NCBI GenBank assembly: GCA_049421025.1
Contig: JBMSMG010000087.1
Location: 1 to 6,276 of the forward strand
Source of the DNA: RGUW01 sp049421025
GTDB taxonomy: Bacteria > Cyanobacteriota > Cyanobacteriia > PCC-6307 > Cyanobiaceae
Direction: 5' to 3'
Length of the DNA stretch: 6,276 nucleotides
A model generated the notes under the pieces. That model had not been told where the DNA came from. It saw nothing but the letters and a program-made list of their open reading frames with translations, and ran no database searches. Made by a program: the position numbers and the translations under genes. Shown one piece after another: positions 1 to 5,201 of this stretch (position 1 is its first letter; the number at the start of each line of letters is the position of its first letter).

Positions 1-337
1 CGGCCGCGGTGCGGTTGCGGTTGTCGGTGAAGGCCTCGACCAGCACGGCCACGCCCCCGGGTCCATAGCCCTCGTAGCGGACCGCCTCAAACTGCTCGCC
101 CCCGCCTTGCCCCTGGCCTGAGCCCTTGGCGATGGCCCGCTCAATGTTGGCGTTGGGTACGCCAGCGGCCTTGGCCTTTTCGATGGCGGTGCGCAGCTGG
201 AAGTTGCCCGCCGGGTCGGCGCCGCTGCGTGCCGCCACCATGATTTCGCGGCCCAGGCGTGTGAACACGGCACCGCGTTTGGCATCGACGACGGCTTTGG
301 TGCGTTTGATCTGGGCCCATTTGCTATGGCCGGCCAT
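1..337 (-). CDS. yebC: YebC/PmpR (TACO1) family protein, 5' part only
   Basis: Reading leftward from the ATG at 337-335, the first 112 residues are visible and the gene then leaves the window. It opens with the family signature MAGHSKWAQIKRTKAVVDAK. It continues with the conserved segments IERAIAKG (about 65-72), YEGYGPGG (88-95) and TDNRNRT (104-110), all matching E. coli YebC. The family is about 240-250 residues long, so somewhat less than half is seen, mainly the first domain and the start of the second. Family members were first described as DNA-binding regulators (PmpR); more recent work on YebC/TACO1 proteins points to a cytosolic role in translation, easing ribosome stalling on proline-rich stretches. 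The sequence alone does not say which applies. The start lies 4 nt after the truB stop, so the two genes are almost certainly co-transcribed and perhaps translationally coupled. The family call is very secure; the exact role is not. Confidence 0.96.
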   Translation of the reverse strand, partial: MAGHSKWAQIKRTKAVVDAKRGAVFTRLGREIMVAARSGADPAGNFQLRTAIEKAKAAGVPNANIERAIAKGSGQGQGGGEQFEAVRYEGYGPGGVAVLVEAFTDNRNRTAA

Positions 338-341
338 GGCC

Positions 342-1223
342 TCAACCCGCCGCGTCTTTGACCAGTTTCGGCTGCAACTGCTCGCCGCCGCTGGCTACTG
401 CAATGCCCGCCCAGGTCCCCTGAGGGCCTGTGATCACAACACTCTGGCCGTCTGGCCAGGGACTGCTCGCTTGCAGTTGGCGGCCGCAGCGCCAGTCGGC
501 GAGTTGCGCCGTGCTCAGCTGCTGCTGCGGCAGGTGCTGCAGCGCCTCCAAGGGATCCAGCAGCACCGGTGGGGTTGTGCTCTCGAGAGCCTCTAAGCGC
601 ACCGCCTGCTCGAGCCTGAAGCCCAGCGCTGCGGTGCGCCGCAGGCTCGCCAGGGCTCCCCCGCAGCCCAGGGCCGCGCCCAGGTCGCGCGCCAGAGCGC
701 GGATGTAGGTCCCGGCCGAGCAGCGCACTTCAAGCTCCAGCTGGCTTTGCCGCGGGTCCCAGCCCAGCAGTTCCAGATGATCGATCTGCACCCTGCGGGC
801 AGCCAGGGTCAGCGTTTCGCCGCGGCGGACCCGCTGGTAGGCCCGTTGACCATTGACATGCACCGCCGAGACCTGCGGCGGCACCTGCTCGATGCTGCCG
901 CGAAAGGCAGTCAGCGCCTGCTCCAGCTGCGCCTGATCGAGCCCGGTCGGCAGCTGCTGGCGGGTGAGCACCTCGCCTTCAAGGTCGTCCGTGCTGGTGG
1001 TGAGCCCCAGTTGCACCACCCCGCGGTAGGTCTTGTCGCCCTCGAGATAGGGCAGCAGCCGCGTGGCAGCGCCCAGGGCGATCGGCAAGACACCGGTGAC
1101 CGCAGGATCAAGGGTGCCGCCATGGCCCACCCGCTTGAGGCCATAAACGCGCCGCACCCGGCTTACGCAGCTGTGGGAGCTGAGGCCCGCGGGCTTGTCG
1201 AGCACCAGGAAACCGCAGGTCAT
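342..1223 (-). CDS. truB: tRNA pseudouridine(55) synthase TruB
   Basis: The 293-residue protein converts U55 in the T-loop of tRNAs to pseudouridine. The N-terminus, FLVLDKPAGLSSHSCVSRVR, is the usual TruB opening. The catalytic motif GHGGTLDP sits at 33-40, with the nucleophilic aspartate at D39 (D48 in E. coli). KTYRG (64-68) supplies the active-site tyrosine, SAVHVNGQRAYQ (119-130) is the next conserved block, and RCSAGTYIRALARDLG (167-182) is the third motif. The tail (about 225-290) corresponds to the C-terminal RNA-binding region of bacterial TruB and is less conserved. I chose the ATG at 1223-1221. A TTG one codon upstream is in frame and would add one residue, but an ATG is more likely. 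No convincing Shine-Dalgarno is visible. The gene leads into yebC with a 4-nt gap and is divergent from the transporter gene across about 78 bp. All catalytic elements are present, so it should be functional. Confidence 0.97.
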   Translation of the reverse strand: MTCGFLVLDKPAGLSSHSCVSRVRRVYGLKRVGHGGTLDPAVTGVLPIALGAATRLLPYLEGDKTYRGVVQLGLTTSTDDLEGEVLTRQQLPTGLDQAQLEQALTAFRGSIEQVPPQVSAVHVNGQRAYQRVRRGETLTLAARRVQIDHLELLGWDPRQSQLELEVRCSAGTYIRALARDLGAALGCGGALASLRRTAALGFRLEQAVRLEALESTTPPVLLDPLEALQHLPQQQLSTAQLADWRCGRQLQASSPWPDGQSVVITGPQGTWAGIAVASGGEQLQPKLVKDAAG

Positions 1224-1301
1224 CAATGGGGGTGATCGGCAACGGTGGGTGGCGCGCCGCAGCTGGGCCCGTCAACCTGATTCGAGTGTGCTCGATGGTC
1301 T

Positions 1302-2012
1302 GTGACTGCCTCGCTGCAGCAACGCCGCGATCTGGCCTTTTTGGTGCTCTCCGGGTTGTTTCTGGGCACCATGGCGATGCTCAACATTTTGGGCCTGACC
1401 CGCTTTCTGCAGCTCGGTCACCTTGGTCCCTGGCCCCTGGTGGTCGCCGTAGGCGCGTTGCCCTATCCGCTCACCTTTTTGTGCACGGATCTGATCAGTG
1501 AGATCTGGGGCGAGGACAAGGCCAGTCAGCTGGTCTGGGTCGGCCTGCTGCTCAACGGTTGGATCGTGCTGATCCTGTGGCTCGGTGGGGTGCTGCCCGG
1601 CATCAGCGGGCCTGCTGCCGATGCCACCTTTTTTGAGGTGCGGCGCCTCGCCTTCGGGGCCGTGGGGGCTTCGATGGTGGCCTACCTGGCCGCCCAGTTC
1701 ACCGATGTTCGCCTGTTCCATTTCTGGAAGCGCTTCAGTGGGGGTAAGGCCCTGTGGCTGCGCAACAACGGCTCCACCTTGGTGAGTCAACTGGTGGACA
1801 CCTCGGCAGTTGTGCTGATCAGCCATTACGGCAGCCATGTGCTGCCCGTGCGCCCCGAGCTGCCGGTTGTGCCCCAGCTGCTGGCCTTTATCGGCAGTGG
1901 CTATCTGTTTAAGGCGCTGGCGGCGCTTGCCGATACGTTGCCCTTCTATTGGCTGACCGGCTGGTTGCGCCGCTGGCTTGAGGTGCCGGGCGATGGAGCC
2001 GAACTCGGCTGA
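1302..2012 (+). CDS. queuosine precursor transporter, VUT/YhhQ family (COG1738)
   Basis: This 236-residue protein is strongly hydrophobic, with about six membrane-spanning segments: roughly 11-33, 43-65, 74-97, 117-137, 158-180 and 190-217. Family hallmarks are the acidic motif TDLISEIWG (62-70), which corresponds to the TD..NE.YG motif of YhhQ-type proteins, and RNNGSTLVSQLVDT (154-167) at the start of the fifth helix. Characterised members such as E. coli YhhQ import the 7-deazaguanine precursors preQ0/preQ1, used to make queuosine at tRNA position 34; the substrate here is inferred from family. The start is a GTG at 1302. No ATG, GTG or TTG lies in frame between it and an in-frame stop at 1278, so it is essentially the only possible start. 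The nearby ATG at 1295 is out of frame. The methyltransferase follows after about 42 nt on the same strand, suggesting an operon. The family call is firm; the precise ligand is less so. Confidence 0.88.
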   Translation: MTASLQQRRDLAFLVLSGLFLGTMAMLNILGLTRFLQLGHLGPWPLVVAVGALPYPLTFLCTDLISEIWGEDKASQLVWVGLLLNGWIVLILWLGGVLPGISGPAADATFFEVRRLAFGAVGASMVAYLAAQFTDVRLFHFWKRFSGGKALWLRNNGSTLVSQLVDTSAVVLISHYGSHVLPVRPELPVVPQLLAFIGSGYLFKALAALADTLPFYWLTGWLRRWLEVPGDGAELG

Positions 2013-2051
2013 GCCGGCCTCTGCGTAGGTTGAGCCGGTCCCTGCGCAGCC
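2010..2051 (+). repeat. imperfect 21-bp tandem repeat between two genes
   Basis: Two adjacent 21-bp units, 2010-2030 and 2031-2051, both begin TGAGCCGG and share a central CTGCG; 16 of 21 positions are identical. The first unit begins exactly at the TGA stop of the transporter gene, and the second ends just before the GTG proposed for the methyltransferase. It probably reflects local duplication. A related 15-bp stretch (14 of 15 identical to 2030-2044) lies at the kaiB stop, 5091-5105. Confidence 0.6.
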
Positions 2052-2054
2052 CCG

Positions 2055-2837
2055 GTGAGCAGCAGCCCCACCAGCACTGATTCCATGCCGCCGGGCTCAG
2101 AGGATCTGAGCCTTGAGGCCTTTTTGGCCAGCGGTTTTGATCTGATTGCGCAGTTGGCCCGCTATCTGGGTTGCAGCCCTGAACAGCTGCGTGAGCGCTT
2201 GCCACGCAGCACCGATGACCTGGCGGCTTTGCACCCCGGGGCGTTTGACCCAGAGCAGGCCGGCAGCTTTTACGAAGACACTGTGGGCACCAGCCATCTG
2301 CTGGAACTGGCGGCCTGGCATCTGGGGAGTCGTGATTACATCGCCGACACCCTGCGCCTGCAGCAGCGCTTTGCCAGCGGCCAGGTGCTCGATTTTGGTG
2401 GTGGCATTGGCAGTCATGCCCTTGCCGCAGCGGCCATGCCCGCTGTCGATGCGGTCTGGTATGTCGATTTGAACCCCCACAACCGCGCCTTTGTCAGCCA
2501 GCGGGCCCAGGAGTTTGGACTCTCACAGCGGTTGCATTGCTGCCGCGATCTCGATGATCCGGCTTTGCCGCAACGCTTTGACACCCTGGTCTGCCTCGAT
2601 GTGCTCGAGCATCTGGCTGATCCAGCTGGCCAGCTCGAGCAGTTTGCTGAGCGCATGGCACCCTCGGCAACGGCGCTGCTCAACTGGTATTTCTTCAAAG
2701 GGTTCGCTGGCGAATACCCCTTTCACTTCGACGACGCGGATCTGGTCGAGCGGTTCTTCCGCACGCTTCAGAGCCGTTTTCTCGAAGTGTTTCACCCGTA
2801 TCTGATCACCACTCGCGCCTACCGGCTGATGGCTTGA
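2055..2837 (+). CDS. class I SAM-dependent methyltransferase, substrate unknown
   Basis: The 260-residue protein has a Rossmann-type methyltransferase core in its second half. Motif I, VLDFGGGIGS (111-120), forms the SAM-binding glycine loop. The acidic residue ending strand 2 is D138 in WYVDLNPHN. CLDVLEHLADP (180-190) is the motif IV/post-strand-4 region, followed by a strand around 206-213 (ALLNWYFF). The first 100 residues are helical and carry SFYEDTVGTSHLLELAAWHL, perhaps a substrate or lid region. The C-terminus has an aromatic and acidic patch, YPFHFDDADLVERFF (221-235). No motif identifies the substrate, so small-molecule, lipid-precursor and protein targets all remain possible. There are no signal or membrane segments, so it should be cytosolic. 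The GTG at 2055 gives the longest protein; an in-frame ATG at 2085 (residue 11) is an equally reasonable start, and neither has a clear Shine-Dalgarno. It follows the transporter gene and converges on rpmA. Confidence 0.85.
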   Translation: MSSSPTSTDSMPPGSEDLSLEAFLASGFDLIAQLARYLGCSPEQLRERLPRSTDDLAALHPGAFDPEQAGSFYEDTVGTSHLLELAAWHLGSRDYIADTLRLQQRFASGQVLDFGGGIGSHALAAAAMPAVDAVWYVDLNPHNRAFVSQRAQEFGLSQRLHCCRDLDDPALPQRFDTLVCLDVLEHLADPAGQLEQFAERMAPSATALLNWYFFKGFAGEYPFHFDDADLVERFFRTLQSRFLEVFHPYLITTRAYRLMA

Positions 2838-2863
2838 TCAAGGGGCTGAACCAGCGACACAGC

Positions 2864-2892
2864 AAAAAGCCGGCACCCAAGAGGTGCCGGCT
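2864..2892 (-). terminator. rho-independent terminator of rplU-rpmA
   Basis: Read on the - strand, a perfect 10-bp GC-rich stem (AGCCGGCACC, 2892-2883, pairing with GGTGCCGGCT, 2877-2868) encloses a 5-nt loop and is followed by a T-run at 2868-2864. It begins about 30 nt after the rpmA stop, so it should end the leftward rplU-rpmA transcript. On the + strand the stem is not followed by a T-run, so it would at best be a weak stop for the convergent methyltransferase transcript. Confidence 0.92.
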
Positions 2893-2923
2893 CGAGGATT
2901 GAGCTCAACGTCTGAACCTGTGC

Positions 2924-3187
2924 TCAGGCAACGGCCACGTTGATGCGCTTGCGGCTGCGGAGACCGCGCTTGATGGTGTCGAAATTGACAACGCCATCAA
3001 CCAGGGCGAACAGGGTGTCGTCGGAACCGCGCCCCACATTGACGCCGGGCAGCACCGAAGTGCCACGCTGACGAATGAGGATGGAGCCGGCGCTGACGGT
3101 TTCACCGCCGTAACGCTTGACGCCCAGACGCTTGGCGTTGGAGTCACGGCCGTTGCGGGTCGAGCCTGTGCCTTTCTTGTGGGCCAT
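2924..3187 (-). CDS. rpmA: 50S ribosomal protein L27 (bL27)
   Basis: This is a complete 87-residue bL27, a large-subunit protein whose flexible N-terminus reaches toward the peptidyl-transferase centre and helps position tRNA. The sequence starts MAHKKGTGSTRNGRDSNAKR, the canonical family N-terminus. It has no cleavable extension of the Firmicutes type, which would be removed before the glycine- and lysine-rich arm. It continues with LGVKRYGGE, AGSILIRQRGT and PGVNVGRGSDDTLFAL, all standard L27 blocks, and the length is normal. The ATG at 3187-3185 is fixed by this conserved start; no strong Shine-Dalgarno precedes it. It is the second gene of the rplU-rpmA unit, 39 nt after the rplU stop, and a strong terminator lies just downstream. 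Confidence 0.98.
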   Translation of the reverse strand: MAHKKGTGSTRNGRDSNAKRLGVKRYGGETVSAGSILIRQRGTSVLPGVNVGRGSDDTLFALVDGVVNFDTIKRGLRSRKRINVAVA

Positions 3188-3226
3188 GGGGATTCAGCGG
3201 TTGAGAAACGACGAAAGGGGAAGGTT

Positions 3227-3664
3227 TTAGCCCTTAGTGCCGGTGATGGCTTCGACCATCACACGGGTGAGCTCCTGGCGGTGACCGTTCTTACGACGGG
3301 TCTTCTTCTTGGGACGCATTTTGTACACGATCACCTTGGGGCCGCGGCGATGCTCCATCACCTTGACGGTGACGCTGGCGCCTTTGACGTAGGGCTGTCC
3401 AAGGGTGGTCTTGCCAGCCTGATTGACCAGCAGAACCTTGTCGAGTGACACGGTGCTGCCGACCTCAACAGCGAGGCGATCAAGGTCGTAGTAACGCTGG
3501 GGCTGCAGCCAGAATTGCTGGCCTGAGGCCTCGACAATGGCGTAGCCAGCATCGGCAGGTTCAGCCTTGGCAGCTGCAGCGCTCTTGCTCTGAGTGGCGG
3601 CTTTGGCAGCTGCCTTAGCAGGCGCCTTATCGGCGGCAGCGTCTTTGGAAGATGCAGGACTCAT
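3227..3664 (-). CDS. rplU: 50S ribosomal protein L21 (bL21) with N-terminal extension
   Basis: The 145-residue protein carries the bL21 fold from about residue 41 to the end (YAIVEASGQQFWLQPQRYYD through VIVYKMRPKKKTRRKNGHRQ). That is about 105 residues, the length of E. coli L21. bL21 binds 23S rRNA and helps assemble the large subunit. Residues 1-40 are a low-complexity extension rich in Ala, Lys, Asp and Ser, absent from E. coli L21 but of a kind I recall in cyanobacterial L21 proteins. I chose the ATG at 3664-3662. An in-frame GTG at 3727 would give 166 residues, but the added 21 residues look like untranslated leader. rplU precedes rpmA and is transcribed away from kaiA across a region of about 200 bp that must hold the promoters of both units. 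Confidence 0.95.
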   Translation of the reverse strand: MSPASSKDAAADKAPAKAAAKAATQSKSAAAAKAEPADAGYAIVEASGQQFWLQPQRYYDLDRLAVEVGSTVSLDKVLLVNQAGKTTLGQPYVKGASVTVKVMEHRRGPKVIVYKMRPKKKTRRKNGHRQELTRVMVEAITGTKG

Positions 3665-3758
3665 GGCAGACACAGGGGCGCTCAGGCTGGATTCCCAGAC
3701 CCCTTCAGAGGGAGCAGTGGACAACACATGACCAACTGAGCCCGAGACGGGATTGGGA

Positions 3759-3789
3759 TTCCGATTAGGCCTGACGCGCGCAATCGGAA
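3759..3789. repeat. perfect 8-bp dyad in the kaiA-rplU spacer
   Basis: TTCCGATT at 3759-3766 and its exact reverse complement AATCGGAA at 3782-3789 are separated by 15 bp. The element could be an operator for a dimeric regulator acting on either divergent unit. It could also be an RNA hairpin near the 5' end of the rplU leader, if transcription starts upstream of it. No T-run follows it, so a terminator is unlikely. Confidence 0.5.
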
Positions 3790-3800
3790 GACAAACAACA

Positions 3801-3830
3801 ATCTTCGAGCTTTGCCTCTCCTTTCGTCAA
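3801..3830 (-). promoter_or_regulatory. candidate sigma-70-type promoter for rplU-rpmA
   Basis: On the - strand a TTGACG (3830-3825, five of six consensus -35 bases) is followed after 18 nt by GAAGAT (3806-3801, three of six -10 bases). It would give a leader of about 130 nt before the rplU ATG. The weak -10 box makes this tentative. Confidence 0.3.
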
Positions 3831-3870
3831 CATTTGGAGGCACCCCTTCGGCGGAATCCTCGCCGTGTCC

Positions 3871-4737
3871 ATGCAGGAGCCCCAGCTCACGCTTGCCTCG
3901 TTGGTGGTCGACCCGCGCCTGCAGCAAGCCTGCGGCGTCTGGCTCAAGGGTGGTCGCTACCAGCTGTTGCCCCCGCCCTCCAGCCTGGTCAGCGGCGACC
4001 TTTCAACGGCTGAGCTTGACCAACTGCTCGATCAGGTCGATGCAGTGTTGATCGAAGACGGCGTGCTCCCCCAGCCTGCTGTGGCCCACCTGTTGGCCCG
4101 GGGCATGCGTCTGCCGGCCGTCGTGATTGGAGCGGTGAGCGGCCGACTCACGTATCACGAGGGTGAAGTGCATCTGCCGCCCGATCAGCTCGAGCAGCTC
4201 ACCTACAGCCTCGATGCAGCATTTGCCAGGGTGCTGAGCCAGGAATTGCAGGGTTTTGGCGGCGGCAATGGAGAGCGCCAGGACGATGTCTCAGAGGGCT
4301 GGAAGCTTGGTAACCGCCTGAAGGAACGCCTTGGGCTGCTGGGCGTTTTTTACAAACGCGATCCGGATCGCTTTCTGCGTCAGTTGGCCGAGGGAGAACG
4401 CCGCGACCTGCTCGATTCGCTTGAGCGCACCTACAGGGATCTTCTGCTCAGCTATTTCCGTGATCCGGCAGCCGCTAACCAGGCCCTGGAGAGCTTTGTG
4501 AACACCGCCTTTTTCAGTGATCTGCCGATCACCAAAACAGTGGAAATTCACATGAATCTCATTGACGGTTTCTCCAAACAGCTCAAGCTGGAGGGACACC
4601 GTACGGAGTTCCTGCAGGACTACCGCCTCGCCCTGCTCGATGTGATGGCGCACCTCTGCGAGATGTACAGGCGTTCGATCCCCGCTGATGCCCCCATCTC
4701 GTTGTCCGCCACCAGCGGAACTGAGGTCTTCTCCTAA
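3871..4737 (+). CDS. kaiA: circadian clock protein KaiA
   Basis: KaiA binds the C-terminal tail of KaiC and drives KaiC autophosphorylation. The 288-residue protein has the expected two-part build. A divergent pseudo-receiver-like N-terminal domain spans about 1-125, with a hydrophobic strand-like stretch VDAVLIEDG (56-64) and LPAVVIGAV (81-89). A linker follows, and then the conserved KaiC-binding four-helix domain (about 148-272). That domain shows RLKERLGLLGVFYKRDPDRF, VNTAFFSDLPITKTVEIHMN and DYRLALLDVMAHLCEMYRRS, close to S. elongatus KaiA, whose total length is 284. After RRSIP there is a tail of about 17 residues not present in S. elongatus. I chose the ATG at 3871; a GTG two codons upstream (3865) is also in frame. 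Neither has a good Shine-Dalgarno. kaiB begins 12 nt after the stop, so the pair is likely co-transcribed. No receiver-type phosphoacceptor pattern is evident, as expected for KaiA. Confidence 0.97.
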   Translation: MQEPQLTLASLVVDPRLQQACGVWLKGGRYQLLPPPSSLVSGDLSTAELDQLLDQVDAVLIEDGVLPQPAVAHLLARGMRLPAVVIGAVSGRLTYHEGEVHLPPDQLEQLTYSLDAAFARVLSQELQGFGGGNGERQDDVSEGWKLGNRLKERLGLLGVFYKRDPDRFLRQLAEGERRDLLDSLERTYRDLLLSYFRDPAAANQALESFVNTAFFSDLPITKTVEIHMNLIDGFSKQLKLEGHRTEFLQDYRLALLDVMAHLCEMYRRSIPADAPISLSATSGTEVFS

Positions 4738-4749
4738 GCCCTGAGCACC

Positions 4750-5094
4750 ATGAGCCCTCGCAAGACCTACATCCTCAAGCTCTACGTCGCCGGCAACACG
4801 CCCAACTCCATGCGGGCGTTGAAAACCCTGCGCAACATCCTCGATACGGAATTTCGCGGTGTGTATGCGCTCAAGGTGATCGACGTGCTCAAGAACCCTC
4901 AGCTCGCTGAGGAAGACAAAATTTTGGCGACGCCCACGCTGGCCAAGATCCTGCCGCCACCGGTGCGGCGCATCATTGGCGATCTCTCTGATCGCGAACG
5001 GGTCCTGATCGGACTTGACCTGCTCTACGAAGAGCTCACGGAAGAGGGCCTGGCGGCTGATCCCTTGGCCGAGTCAGGCTCCGGTCCACCTTGA
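4750..5094 (+). CDS. kaiB: circadian clock protein KaiB
   Basis: KaiB switches between a tetrameric ground-state fold and a thioredoxin-like fold that binds the KaiC CI ring, sequesters KaiA and signals to output kinases. The N-terminal 95 or so residues closely resemble S. elongatus KaiB: the opening MSPRKTYILKLYVAGNTPNS, then VYALKVIDVLKNPQLAEEDK (38-57), ATPTLAK (60-66) and VRRIIGDLSDRE (72-83). Residues G88 and D90 in IGLDLLY, where substitutions are known to favour the thioredoxin-like fold, carry the wild-type residues, consistent with a normal fold-switching KaiB. The protein has 114 residues against 102 in S. elongatus; the extra part is an acidic, Gly/Ser/Pro-ended tail. The ATG at 4750 is fixed by homology. 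It lies 12 nt after kaiA and 107 nt before kaiC. Confidence 0.99.
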   Translation: MSPRKTYILKLYVAGNTPNSMRALKTLRNILDTEFRGVYALKVIDVLKNPQLAEEDKILATPTLAKILPPPVRRIIGDLSDRERVLIGLDLLYEELTEEGLAADPLAESGSGPP

Positions 5095-5201
5095 GCCGGA
5101 CCCTGAAGCTCTCCAGACCGCCCGTGGCTGACGCCATGTGATGTTTCGGCTGATCGTCTTTCTCGTTTCAACACCTTTCTCTCGGTCCCAAGGCAGCTGC
5201 C
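5095..5201 (+). other. kaiB-kaiC intergenic spacer
   Basis: This 107-nt gap contrasts with the 12-nt kaiA-kaiB gap. I see no open reading frame of interest, no terminator (no stem followed by a T-run) and no clear -35/-10 pair. The central part (about 5144-5188) is pyrimidine-rich. kaiC may simply be read through from upstream, or it may have an extra promoter of its own that I cannot identify. Confidence 0.5.
5190..5193 (+). promoter_or_regulatory. candidate ribosome-binding site of kaiC
   Basis: AAGG lies 8 nt upstream of the kaiC ATG at 5202. It is a weak but well-spaced match to the anti-Shine-Dalgarno sequence, and it supports the chosen start, which also matches the usual KaiC N-terminal length. 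Confidence 0.4.

Larger units (their letters stand above)
3665..3870. promoter_or_regulatory. divergent rplU / kaiA control region
   Basis: These roughly 200 bp separate two outward-facing genes and contain no gene I can support. By position they must hold the rplU-rpmA promoter and very likely the kaiA promoter. The region is less GC-rich than its surroundings between about 3790 and 3840. It contains the dyad at 3759-3789 and a candidate rplU promoter at 3801-3830. I could not find a convincing sigma-70 box pair for kaiA. A GGAGG at 3836-3840 is about 24 nt from the nearest usable kaiA start, too far to act as its ribosome-binding site. Confidence 0.6.

Noticed and set aside
126..596. A 156-codon open frame on the + strand across yebC and truB
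   Set aside because: It is antisense to two clearly conserved genes and has low-complexity composition typical of a GC-rich shadow frame.
747..1235. A 162-codon + strand frame antisense to truB
   Set aside because: The truB frame carries all catalytic motifs; this frame has no domain-like features.
1251..1258. GGCGCGCC palindrome between truB and the transporter gene
   Set aside because: A single GC-only 8-mer in a GC-rich genome is likely chance.
1272..1838. A 188-codon open frame on the - strand antisense to the transporter gene
   Set aside because: It is rich in Gln, Gly, His and Pro with no recognisable domain, and overlaps a gene with clear family motifs on the other strand.
2899..2908. 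10-bp palindrome TTGAGCTCAA just after rpmA
   Set aside because: It is short and isolated, and lies between the stop codon and the terminator; nothing links it to a function.
3836..3840. GGAGG as the ribosome-binding site of kaiA
   Set aside because: The nearest in-frame starts are the GTG at 3865 and the ATG at 3871, at least 24 nt away, and no other start codon in frame lies closer.
5080..5103. Possible hairpin around the kaiB stop (GGCTCCGG pairing with CCGGACC)
   Set aside because: The stem needs a bulge, has an 11-nt loop and is not followed by a T-run, so it is not a convincing terminator.
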